NCBI RefSeq assembly: GCF_003046795.1
Contig: NZ_PZKN01000003.1
Location: 102,481-166,480, forward strand
Source of the DNA: Desulfonatronum sp. SC1
Lineage (GTDB): Bacteria > Desulfobacterota > Desulfovibrionia > Desulfovibrionales > Desulfonatronaceae
Length of the DNA: 64,000 bases
Reading direction: 5' to 3'
Part shown: positions 7,816 to 15,701 of the stretch, piece after piece
How positions within the stretch are numbered: position 1 is the stretch's first letter
Layout of the letters: each line of letters opens with the position of its first letter
The notes under the pieces: generated by a model
Seen by the model: the letters and a program-made list of their open reading frames with translations, nothing else
Database searches by the model: none
Told to the model about the DNA's origin: nothing
Program-made: the position numbers and the translations under genes

Positions 7816-8877
7816 ATGCCCTTGGATATTCGGAATGTGACCAAGCGATTCGGCGAATTGAAGGCCCTGGACGACGTCTCCATTTCCATCGGGAACGGGT
7901 CTTTGGTTTGTTTTCTGGGTCCGTCGGGGTGCGGGAAGACGACATTGCTGCGGGTCATCGCCGGGCTGGAGCCGCACGATTCCGGGGCGCTGTTCCTGGA
8001 CGGCCGGGACTTGTCCCGGGTTCCGGCCCGGAACCGCAACTTCGGGGTGGTGTTTCAATCCTATTCCCTGTTTCCAAACATGACCATCGCGGCCAACGTG
8101 GCCTACGGTCTGGAATGTCGGGGCTGGTCCAAGAAGGATGTTGGACGGAGGGTGGAGGAGATGCTCAGTCTGGTGCATCTCAATGATCAGGCCGGAAAGC
8201 ATCCTCACCAGCTTTCCGGGGGCCAGCAGCAACGCATCGCTCTGGCTCGGGCCCTGGCGCCGAATCCGGCGGTGCTTCTGCTGGACGAGCCGCTCTCTGC
8301 CTTGGACGCCAAGGTCCGCGAGGAGCTGCGCGTGGAAATCCGGGAGCTGCAACAGCGGCTGGGCATCACCACGATCATGGTCACCCACGACCAGGAAGAG
8401 GCCCTGACCATGGCCGACAAGGTCGTGGTCATGCAAAGCGGACGGGTGATGCAGGTCGGGACGCCCATGGATCTTTACCGGCGGCCGCGAAACCGGTTCG
8501 TGGCCGAGTTCATCGGTCGGATGAACCTCGTCCCGGCGGACCTGGGCCTGCCGGTGCCGGAAAACGGTCGACCGGCCGGGACACGGCCCACCATCGTGGG
8601 CATTCGCCCGGAGGACATTCAACTTCTGGCGGAGCAGGACGCCCGGTGTCGCCTGCATGCCGTGGTGGAGCACATCACGCGGCTGGGCAACCTGACCCGG
8701 GTGAGCCTGCATCTGCATCACAACGGGAAGGACGCAAGTGTTGGGACCGACGGATCGAACCTTCCCGTGGTGCGCCTCTTGGCCGAGGTTCACGGGGTGG
8801 CCGAAGGGCTGGAGGTGGGCATGTCCCGGTGCGTGACCGTGGCCCCTGAGTCCGTGCGCGTGCTGGAGTGGCAATGA
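7816..8877 (+). CDS. 2-aminoethylphosphonate-type ABC transporter, ATP-binding protein
   Basis: 353 residues from the ATG at 7816, which has GAGGTG 5 bases upstream; the longer frame from 7780 lacks a site. Walker A GPSGCGKTT, signature LSGGQQQRIALARAL, Walker B VLLLDEPLSALD and the H-loop MVTHDQEEAL are all intact. A TOBE-like C-terminal domain (about residues 240-353) is typical of the MalK/PotA/PhnT group. Its stop codon overlaps the permease start (ATGA). Confidence 0.85.
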   Translation: MPLDIRNVTKRFGELKALDDVSISIGNGSLVCFLGPSGCGKTTLLRVIAGLEPHDSGALFLDGRDLSRVPARNRNFGVVFQSYSLFPNMTIAANVAYGLECRGWSKKDVGRRVEEMLSLVHLNDQAGKHPHQLSGGQQQRIALARALAPNPAVLLLDEPLSALDAKVREELRVEIRELQQRLGITTIMVTHDQEEALTMADKVVVMQSGRVMQVGTPMDLYRRPRNRFVAEFIGRMNLVPADLGLPVPENGRPAGTRPTIVGIRPEDIQLLAEQDARCRLHAVVEHITRLGNLTRVSLHLHHNGKDASVGTDGSNLPVVRLLAEVHGVAEGLEVGMSRCVTVAPESVRVLEWQ

Positions 8878-10583
8878 ATCCCGCCCCGTCCCGGGGCGGG
8901 GCCGCGCAGGACTTGCGGGCCGGCGGTCTTGCGCCCAACGTGTCGTTAAACTGGGAACCCCTGCTCAAGGTGCTGGTTGCCGCGGCCATCGCCGTGCCCT
9001 TGCTGGTCTTCGTGCTGTATCCCCTGGTGCATATCCTGGGGCGCAGCTTTCAGACCCCGGACGGGCTCGGCCTGGCCAACTACGCGGCGGTGATGGGCTC
9101 GCAACGCTTTTTGCGTCTGGTGTCCAACAGCTTCGCGGTGACCACGGTGACCACGGTGATCACCGTGGTTTTGGCCTACGGCTTCGCCTACGCGGTCCAG
9201 CGGACCCGAATGCCGCTGCGCAACCTGTTCCGGCTGATCGCCCTGGTGCCCCTGTTCGCTCCGTCCCTGGTCCAGGCCCAGGGTTTGGTCCTGCTGTTGG
9301 GCCGCAATGGATTGATCAATCGCACCCTGGGCACGGACTTTTCCATTTACGGCTATTGGGGCATCGTGATTTCCAGCGTGCTTTACGTCTTTCCCTACGC
9401 GTTTCTGATCTTTTCCGCGGCCCTGGCCTTGGCGGACAACCGGCTCTACGAATCCTCGCGCATCCTGGGGGCCGGTCCGCTGCGCAACTTCTGGACCGTG
9501 ACCCTGCCTTCCACCCGCTTCGCCCTGATCGCCTCCTCCTTCGTGGTCTTCACCCTGGTGATCACGGATTTCGGCAATCCCATGGTCGTGGGCGGGGACT
9601 ACAGCGTTTTGGCCACGGAGGTCTACAACCAGGTTATCGGCCAGGCCAATTTCGAGCTGGGCACGGTCATCGGCATGGTGCTCCTGGCCCCGGTGGCCGT
9701 GGCCGTGGCCTTCGAGAAATGGATCAACCGCCGGGGGTACGCCCAGATTTCCGAGGGCTCCCAGCCTTTGGACGTCCGGCCGGATCGACTCCGGGACGCT
9801 CTGTTCACCGGGTACGCGGTGCTGATCAGCCTGGCCATCCTGGCCGTGCTGGGCATCGTGATCTTCGCCAGCTTCACTCACCTCTGGCCCTACCGGATGG
9901 ACTTCTCCCTGCGTCACTACCGGTTCGACGTCCAGGGCGGCATCCAGCCGCTATGGAACAGCATCTCCATCGGGCTGATGGCCGCCGGGGTGGGCGTGCT
10001 GGCCACGGGACTGGCGGCCTATGTCACGGAAAAATTTCGCACCGTGCTGGATTCGCCCCTGTATTTCCTGTGCATCGTCCCGGCCGCCGTACCGGGCATG
10101 GTCCTGGGGCTGGGCTACATCCTGGCCTTCAACTCCCCGGGCAATCCCATCTATCCCCTCTACGGCACCTTGTTCCTGATAGCGATCTGCAACGTCTATT
10201 ACTATCACGCCCAGGGCTTTCTGATCGCCTCCACCAGCATGAAGCAGATCAGCCACACCTTTGACGAGGCATCCTCCACCCTGGGGGCGACCTTTGCGCG
10301 GACCATGCGCAAGATCACCCTGCCATTGATGTGGCCGACCCTGGTGGGGGTGGCCGTGTTCTTCTTCATGCGCAGCATGGTCACACTCTCCGCGGTGATC
10401 TTCCTGGTCACCCCGTCCACCCAGGTGGCCGCGGTCTCTGTGCTGCTCCTGGAAGACCGTGGCGCGATCAACCAGGCCGCGGCTTTTTCCGTGTGCATCA
10501 TGGCCGTGGTCGTGGCCGCCCTGCTGGTAGCCCGGGCAGTCCTCACTGCTTTCGGATTTCGCCACATCTCGTTGATCCGCTGA
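8874..10583 (+). CDS. 2-aminoethylphosphonate-type ABC transporter, fused permease
   Basis: 569 residues with about twelve membrane segments: two tandem BPD_transp_1 domains, split near residue 290. EAA loops are recognisable near ESSRILGAGPLRNFW and DEASSTLGATFARTM. A single chain carrying both permease halves is typical of the PhnV/FbpB-like group. The ATG at 8874 overlaps the ATPase stop (ATGA); a GTG at 8868 is possible. No phosphonate-degrading gene (phnW, phnX, C-P lyase) follows. Confidence 0.83.
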   Translation: MNPAPSRGGAAQDLRAGGLAPNVSLNWEPLLKVLVAAAIAVPLLVFVLYPLVHILGRSFQTPDGLGLANYAAVMGSQRFLRLVSNSFAVTTVTTVITVVLAYGFAYAVQRTRMPLRNLFRLIALVPLFAPSLVQAQGLVLLLGRNGLINRTLGTDFSIYGYWGIVISSVLYVFPYAFLIFSAALALADNRLYESSRILGAGPLRNFWTVTLPSTRFALIASSFVVFTLVITDFGNPMVVGGDYSVLATEVYNQVIGQANFELGTVIGMVLLAPVAVAVAFEKWINRRGYAQISEGSQPLDVRPDRLRDALFTGYAVLISLAILAVLGIVIFASFTHLWPYRMDFSLRHYRFDVQGGIQPLWNSISIGLMAAGVGVLATGLAAYVTEKFRTVLDSPLYFLCIVPAAVPGMVLGLGYILAFNSPGNPIYPLYGTLFLIAICNVYYYHAQGFLIASTSMKQISHTFDEASSTLGATFARTMRKITLPLMWPTLVGVAVFFFMRSMVTLSAVIFLVTPSTQVAAVSVLLLEDRGAINQAAAFSVCIMAVVVAALLVARAVLTAFGFRHISLIR

Positions 10584-10712
10584 AAGTCCGTTGAAATACT
10601 CCCAATTGCCGCATCACCGCAAAAGTCCAAACTCTCACGAATCAAGAAATACGCTTCGACCTTGCACTTGAGGTTTTGAACGGACTGCCGATAAAGGATT
10701 TTCCGCGGATTG

Positions 10713-11432
10713 CTAATCCAGAAGCTCCAATAATCCGGTTATGTCCGGCAGGACGATGTCGGCCGAGCAGGCGAGCCGGGCCTTTGCGCTTGCGCCGCTC
10801 AGAACCCCGATGCGGGCTCCCAGGTTGGCGGACCGGGCCGATGTCATGTCGTGATCGCTGTCGCCGATCATGGCGACCTGTGCGGGCGGCAGGCTGACGG
10901 CGCGACAAAAGGCCAGGGCCATGCCCGGGCCCGGCTTGGCTCCATGACCGCTGTCGTATCCAGCCACGAAATGCAGCATTCCCTCCAGACCGAAGCGGCG
11001 AACCGCGGCCCAGGCCGCGTCCTGACCGTCGTTGGTGGCCAGCCCCAGGAACATGCCGCACCGGGTCAACCTGGAGAACAACGCGGGCAGATCCGTAACC
11101 GGCACCGCATTGCGCGGCCCTTCCCGGGCGAACAGCAGGTCCAGATGCTGCCGGAGCAGATCCCGGCCCATGACCGCCCCCAAGCCGTGCCAGAGCCCGG
11201 CCAGTTCCCCGGAATGTCCGGCGGCGATGATCGAGTCGGCCTGAAAGGTTCCGCTGTCCGTATCGTAGCCGCCGACGGCGAGCAGTCGCGACGCCAAAGC
11301 CGGATCACCGCCAGCCGCCATGGCCGCGGCGGCCTGCATGACCGGCCGCCATGAGGCATGGAAGTCGAACAGGGTGCCGTCCTTGTCGAAAAGCAGCCCG
11401 CGAATGTTGGAGAGGATGTTTGAATTTGGCAA
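10713..11432 (-). CDS. HAD-superfamily phosphatase (phosphoglycolate phosphatase-like)
   Basis: 239 residues. HAD motif I is FDKDGTLFDF near residues 15-24, motif II is LGLATNDGQDA, and motifs III/IV are GAKPGPGMAL and MIGDSDHDMTSAR. This is a complete subfamily IA hydrolase with a helical cap. It lacks the phosphonoacetaldehyde hydrolase signature, so it is not an obvious PhnX despite lying next to the transporter. The only reasonable start is TTG at 11432, with GGAAGG 6 bases upstream. It converges on the permease gene. Confidence 0.8.
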   Translation of the reverse strand: MPNSNILSNIRGLLFDKDGTLFDFHASWRPVMQAAAAMAAGGDPALASRLLAVGGYDTDSGTFQADSIIAAGHSGELAGLWHGLGAVMGRDLLRQHLDLLFAREGPRNAVPVTDLPALFSRLTRCGMFLGLATNDGQDAAWAAVRRFGLEGMLHFVAGYDSGHGAKPGPGMALAFCRAVSLPPAQVAMIGDSDHDMTSARSANLGARIGVLSGASAKARLACSADIVLPDITGLLELLD

Positions 11433-11569
11433 GGAATGCCTTCCGGATTTGGACGATGGTTCAGAACAACTTGCACATTGTCAGGCTCAGGCAAACGCGC
11501 TCATGGCGGGCGTTCGTTCCCGGAGTCCAGTTACTTGCTCGCCCTTACCAGACTTTTTTCAATACACCA

Positions 11570-11745
11570 TTATCGGTCCAGCATCTCCCGGACCTTGGCC
11601 AGCAGCTTCTTCATGGTGTGCGGTTTGGGGATAAAGTCGGCGGCTCCAGCCCGCAAGACCACGTGGGCTTGGCCCTTGGAGGAAAAAACGTTGGCAATCA
11701 GAACTTTGACCTTGGGGTTAAGGCGGAGCAGTTTTCGTGGACTGC
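11570..11745 (-). pseudogene. Remnant of a response-regulator receiver domain (C-terminal part)
   Basis: About 56 codons resemble the end of a CheY-like receiver: KLLRLNPKVKVLIANVFSS, then GAADFIPKPHTMKKLLAKV, where the conserved Lys of KPH follows beta-5. The frame ends TAA at 11572-11570. An in-frame TGA lies just upstream of the homologous part, and the phosphoacceptor half is missing, so this is a truncated fragment. Confidence 0.6.
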
Positions 11746-11749
11746 TTCA

Positions 11750-12045
11750 CGGGGGGCTGGTCGGGTGATACGTGAACCAGGAGACCTGTTTACGTTCCAA
11801 CGTGGAGAAGTGCTGATCCGCGAGGCCATGGATCCGGGTATGTCCTTCGTGGTGCCCCTAGCCGCGGCCATTGTGGAAAGCCGCGGCGGGATGCTGGTCC
11901 ACGGCGCGATCATCGCCAGGGAATACGGCCTGCCCTGCGTCACGGGAGTTACCGAGGCGACGCGCAGGTTCAAGACCGGGGACATGCTCCTGGTGGACGG
12001 CTACAGGGGGATGGTGGTGTTTCACCGGAATGACAAATCTATCGA
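11750..12045 (+). pseudogene. Remnant of a PEP-utilising enzyme (phosphohistidine mobile domain)
   Basis: A plus-strand frame encodes the swivelling phosphohistidine domain of PEP synthase / pyruvate phosphate dikinase-type proteins. It reads GRVIREPGDLFTFQRGEVL, then SRGGMLVHGAIIAREYGLP with the catalytic His, then GDMLLVDGYRGMVVF. The ATP-grasp and remaining parts are missing, no credible start precedes it, and the frame runs on into the antisense of the permease gene. It abuts the receiver remnant, which suggests two deletions met here. Confidence 0.6.
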
Positions 12046-12053
12046 TGAAAAGC

Positions 12054-13244
12054 CTACTCCGCCCGCAGGGCCTGGATGGGATTCAGGGCCGCGGCCTGGC
12101 GGGCCGGGTAGTAGCCGAAGAAGATGCCTACGGCCGCGGAGACGCCGACACCCAGAAGCAGGGCTCCGTGGACCAGCTCGAACCGCCATTCGGAGTAATG
12201 GGCGATGCCGTACGACGCACCCACGCCGATAATGATGCCCAGGATTCCGCCCACCAGGGAGAGCAGCACGGACTCGATCAGGAATTGCCACTGGATGTCC
12301 CGCTTCTGCGCGCCAAGGGCCCGGCGGATGCCGATCTCCCGGCGGCGTTCGCTGACCGAGACGAGCATGACGTTCATCACGCCCACTCCGCCCACGACCA
12401 GGGAGATGCTGCCAATGGCCCCCAAAAGCAGGGTGAACATCCGGGACTGGCGCTCCATGTGCTCGATGATCTGTTCCGGGCTGGTCACCCGAATCTGTTT
12501 GGGCCGGGGCTGTTCGGCAAAGTGGGCACGGGCTTCGGCCGTGGCTTGGCTGGCGGTAACCCCCGGCTCCAGCCTGGCCATGATCGTACGGATGGTGTTT
12601 TGCGGCGAGACGCGCAGGACCGTTGTGATGGGCAGCATCAACCCTTCGCTGGCCTCGTAGGGTCGCATGGCGCCCATGGCCGCGGGACGCAGAATTCCGG
12701 CCACGGTCAGTTTGCGGTTGTCGAAATAGACGTGCTCCCCGATACCCAGGATCATGCCCTGCCCCTGCAACCGGTTGGCCAGATTGCCGCCGAGCACGGC
12801 ATGGGACATGAGCACGTCCAGGTCCGAGATGAACCGGCCTTGATCCTTCTCCAGCTTGTTCATGTCGAAAAAGGATTCGGTCACGCCCAGAAGCGGGATG
12901 GAAACCCGCTGGCCCTCGCGACGCAGCTCGCCAAAGGCCGAGACGTACGGGGCCACGGAGCGGATCGTGTCCAACCGCTCCGGCAAGGCCAGGGCTTCCT
13001 CCAGGCTGAATCCGGTCGGGGCGCTGCTCCGATCTCCCCGGCCCTGCTCAATCTGGATGGAGATGATGTCCGTGCCCATTTCCATGAACTGGCGCAGGGT
13101 TTCGCGCTGGGCCAGGGCTCCGGTGGAGACCAGGGCGATCACCGAGCCGATGCCGATGACGATGCCCAGCAGGGCCAGGATGGAGCGCTGCTTGGCGGCG
13201 ATCAGGGATCGGGAGGCTTCCCGGAGGTTGGCCTTGAGCATCAT
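12054..13244 (-). CDS. MacB-like ABC transporter permease
   Basis: 396 residues from the ATG at 13244, overlapping the ATPase stop. There is one N-terminal membrane helix (ILALLGIVIGIGSVIAL), then a large periplasmic MacB_PCD domain (about residues 45-240). Three C-terminal helices form an FtsX domain, with the hallmark SERRREIGIRRALGA between them. It belongs to tripartite MacAB-TolC-like machines that power extrusion across the outer membrane by mechanotransmission. The ATPase, adaptor and TolC partners are immediately upstream. Confidence 0.88.
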   Translation of the reverse strand: MMLKANLREASRSLIAAKQRSILALLGIVIGIGSVIALVSTGALAQRETLRQFMEMGTDIISIQIEQGRGDRSSAPTGFSLEEALALPERLDTIRSVAPYVSAFGELRREGQRVSIPLLGVTESFFDMNKLEKDQGRFISDLDVLMSHAVLGGNLANRLQGQGMILGIGEHVYFDNRKLTVAGILRPAAMGAMRPYEASEGLMLPITTVLRVSPQNTIRTIMARLEPGVTASQATAEARAHFAEQPRPKQIRVTSPEQIIEHMERQSRMFTLLLGAIGSISLVVGGVGVMNVMLVSVSERRREIGIRRALGAQKRDIQWQFLIESVLLSLVGGILGIIIGVGASYGIAHYSEWRFELVHGALLLGVGVSAAVGIFFGYYPARQAAALNPIQALRAE

Positions 13245-13936
13245 GGCGTGGTCCTCGCCTGAGCCCCGTCCGCGATCACCCCGTCCTTCATCCGGACCAC
13301 CCGTCGGCACTGGGCCGCGATGAGCGGGTCGTGGGTGATCAGGATGGTGGTAATTCTCTGGGTGGCGTTGAGTTCCAGAAACAGGTTCATGATGTCCTGG
13401 CCCACCTGGGTGTCCAGGGCCCCGGTGGGTTCGTCGGCCAGGATGATGGACGGCGAACCGGCCAGGGCACGGGCAATGGCTACCCGTTGCTGCTGCCCCC
13501 CGGACAGCTCAGTGGGCTTGTGACCGGCCCGCTCGGCCATGCCCACTCGCTCCAGCATTTCCCGGGCAATCCGTCGCTGTTCCCGCTCAGCCATGCCCCG
13601 GTAGATCAAGGGCAGGCAGACATTTTCCAAGGCCGTGAGTCGGCCCAGCAGATTGAACTGCTGAAAGACGAAGCCGATCTTCTGGTTGCGGATGGTCGAC
13701 AGCTCTCGGTCTGACAGGGAAGAGGTTTCCCGGCCCTCCATCAGATAGCGGCCCGAAGTCGGCTGATCCAGAAAGCCGATCACGTTCATCAGGGTGGACT
13801 TGCCGCAACCGGACGTGCCCATGATGGACACCAGTTCCCCGGCCCCCACCTCCAGATCCACCCCCTTGAGCACCTCAACTTGCACCGGCCCCAGGGTAAA
13901 GGACTTGCGAATGTTTTCCAGCTTGAACAGGGACAT
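13241..13936 (-). CDS. MacB/LolD-like ABC transporter ATP-binding protein
   Basis: 231 residues from the ATG at 13936, two bases after the adaptor stop. Walker A MGTSGCGKSTL, signature LSGGQQQRVAIARAL, Walker B IILADEPTGALD and the TILITHDP switch are intact. In this system the nucleotide-binding domain is a separate chain rather than fused to the permease as in E. coli MacB. Overlapping stop/start codons couple it to both neighbours. Confidence 0.9.
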   Translation of the reverse strand: MSLFKLENIRKSFTLGPVQVEVLKGVDLEVGAGELVSIMGTSGCGKSTLMNVIGFLDQPTSGRYLMEGRETSSLSDRELSTIRNQKIGFVFQQFNLLGRLTALENVCLPLIYRGMAEREQRRIAREMLERVGMAERAGHKPTELSGGQQQRVAIARALAGSPSIILADEPTGALDTQVGQDIMNLFLELNATQRITTILITHDPLIAAQCRRVVRMKDGVIADGAQARTTP

Positions 13937-13938
13937 GG

Positions 13939-15684
13939 TTACCAATCCACCAATCGATCTTCCACTTGCAGCCCGGAGAGAATTTCCACCGCGCTCAACG
14001 TGGTCATTCCGGTTTGGACTTCGCGTTCCTCGATCTGGTCGTTGTCCAGGAGCACCCGGACCAGGGTCTGACCGCGCTGGGTGCGGACGAGGCGCAGAGG
14101 GAGGAGCAGAGCGGCGGGGTTGTCGTGGACCAGGACCTCCAGGTCCGCGCTCATGCCCACGCGGATCACCTCTTCAGCCTCCGGATTCAGTTCCGGGATG
14201 GTGATCTGGACGTCGAAGGTCGGGGCTTGGTGTCCGCTGCCCCCGGTGGCCTGGGCTGAGATATGGGCCACCAGGCCGGACAGGGTCAGGCCGGGAAAGG
14301 CGTCGCCCCTGGCCGTGACCTTCTGGCCTACGGCGAGCTTGCCGATGTCCACCTCGTCCACCTTGGTCAGCACCCGCAGCCCGCTCAGGTCGCCCAGGGC
14401 CAGCAGGGCGGTTCCGGTCGTGACCCGCGCGCCCCGGTCCAGGGAGGTTTTCTTGTCCTCCTCCACCGTGGGCCGGACCACCACGCCGGACGCCGGAGCC
14501 AGTACCCGGGCCTGGGCCATCTGATTTTCCAGCTCCGTAAGCCGCAGCTCGGCGTTGTCCAATTCCATGCGGGCGATCATCACGTTGTCCGGGTTGCCCT
14601 TGTCCCGGGTGGAGGCCAGGTCTTCCCGGCTGGCGATCAGATCCGTGGTCGAGGACTGGACCTGCTGTTTGGCGGTGTCCAACTCATTGGCCGGGATAAG
14701 CCCGCGGGAATAGAGCAGCTCACTTTCCTCCAGCTTGCGGCGGTCGGTCTCCAGCTTGTTCTCGGCCCGCTCCACGCTGCGCCGGGCCCGGGCCATTTCC
14801 TGGCCGTTGTCCCAGTCCCGCAGCTCGGCAAACTTTTGCGCGGCCTTGATCCGGCCCCCCCGGGCCTCGCGCAGCTTGACCTCCAACTCGGATACGTCCA
14901 GCACCAGCAACAGGTCGCCCTGGCGCACCCGTTGGCCGAAAATAAAATGGTTTTCCAGAATCCGGGCGTCAAAGGGCGCGGAGACCACGATCTCCTCCAC
15001 GGGCTGGAGCCGACCGGACAGGGAAATCGTGGCCGTCAGAGGTTGGGTGCGCACCGTATGGATCTGGGGGGGCGGAGCATCGGAGACCGGCGCCGGGGCG
15101 GTCAGTCCGGATAGGGACTTGAGCGGGGTGAAACCCTGAAAGTAAACGACTCCCAGGCTGACGAAAAAAAGGATCACGCCCAGAGTAGCCAGAATGCGCA
15201 CTACTTGGGCCCGCTTCAGTGTCTGGGTCAGGCGGGCGTTGGACTCTTCCAGGTCGGTGTAGGCCCTGGCGAGCTTGCGACTGTTTTCCCGCTCCTGCTC
15301 CTGCAGGGTCTTCAGGGCCGTGATGTCCGAAAAAACCAGAATTACGCCGCGGGCTTGGTCGTCCTCTTCGCCGCGCAGATAGGAGGAGGTCAAGGAGAGA
15401 GTCGCCCGTGCTCCTCCGGGGCGGATGAAGTCCACGGTTTCCTGGCGGCCCACGGCCTTTTCGAAAACCGCGTCCAGCACCACCTGGTTGAACTCGTCGT
15501 TGGCCTCGTCCATGCTCAGAAAGACCTCGGCAAAGGTCCTTCCGCGCACCCGGCTTCGATCCAGGTTCAGGATATCCGCGGCAGCCGGGTTGAACAGGGT
15601 TATCCGGCCTTGTAAATCCAGGGCCATCACCCCGTCGCGCATGTTTTCCAGAATATTTTGATGCAAATGGTCCGCGGGGTTCAT
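13939..15684 (-). CDS. PAS-domain / membrane-fusion-protein chimera
   Basis: 581 residues. Residues 1-125 are a PAS domain (ILENMRDGVMALDLQGRITL at the start, GVILVFSDITALK at the end). A coiled coil follows (about 125-160), then one membrane helix (about 162-182). From about residue 205 there is a MacA/HlyD-type adaptor: VVSAPFDARILE, a long alpha-hairpin, ARVLAPASGVVV and a beta-barrel. The topology implied is a cytoplasmic PAS sensor joined to a periplasmic efflux adaptor. It lies between tolC and the MacB-like genes with gaps of 17 and 2 bases. MacA-type proteins normally have only a short cytoplasmic end, so the PAS domain is unusual. The reading frame is continuous. The signal sensed is unknown. 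Confidence 0.85.
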   Translation of the reverse strand: MNPADHLHQNILENMRDGVMALDLQGRITLFNPAAADILNLDRSRVRGRTFAEVFLSMDEANDEFNQVVLDAVFEKAVGRQETVDFIRPGGARATLSLTSSYLRGEEDDQARGVILVFSDITALKTLQEQERENSRKLARAYTDLEESNARLTQTLKRAQVVRILATLGVILFFVSLGVVYFQGFTPLKSLSGLTAPAPVSDAPPPQIHTVRTQPLTATISLSGRLQPVEEIVVSAPFDARILENHFIFGQRVRQGDLLLVLDVSELEVKLREARGGRIKAAQKFAELRDWDNGQEMARARRSVERAENKLETDRRKLEESELLYSRGLIPANELDTAKQQVQSSTTDLIASREDLASTRDKGNPDNVMIARMELDNAELRLTELENQMAQARVLAPASGVVVRPTVEEDKKTSLDRGARVTTGTALLALGDLSGLRVLTKVDEVDIGKLAVGQKVTARGDAFPGLTLSGLVAHISAQATGGSGHQAPTFDVQITIPELNPEAEEVIRVGMSADLEVLVHDNPAALLLPLRLVRTQRGQTLVRVLLDNDQIEEREVQTGMTTLSAVEILSGLQVEDRLVDW

Positions 15685-15701
15685 GACGGATCCTTTTCAG
15701 T

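Noticed and set aside
10713..11432. Phosphonoacetaldehyde hydrolase (PhnX) next to the phosphonate transporter
   Set aside because: Motif I is FDKDGTLFDF and the cap lacks the PhnX lysine region; a general HAD phosphatase fits better.
11351..12232. A 293-codon plus-strand frame containing the PEP-utilising segment
   Set aside because: Similarity is limited to about 11750-12045; the rest is antisense to the HAD gene and to the MacB-like permease, so it was reported as a remnant only.
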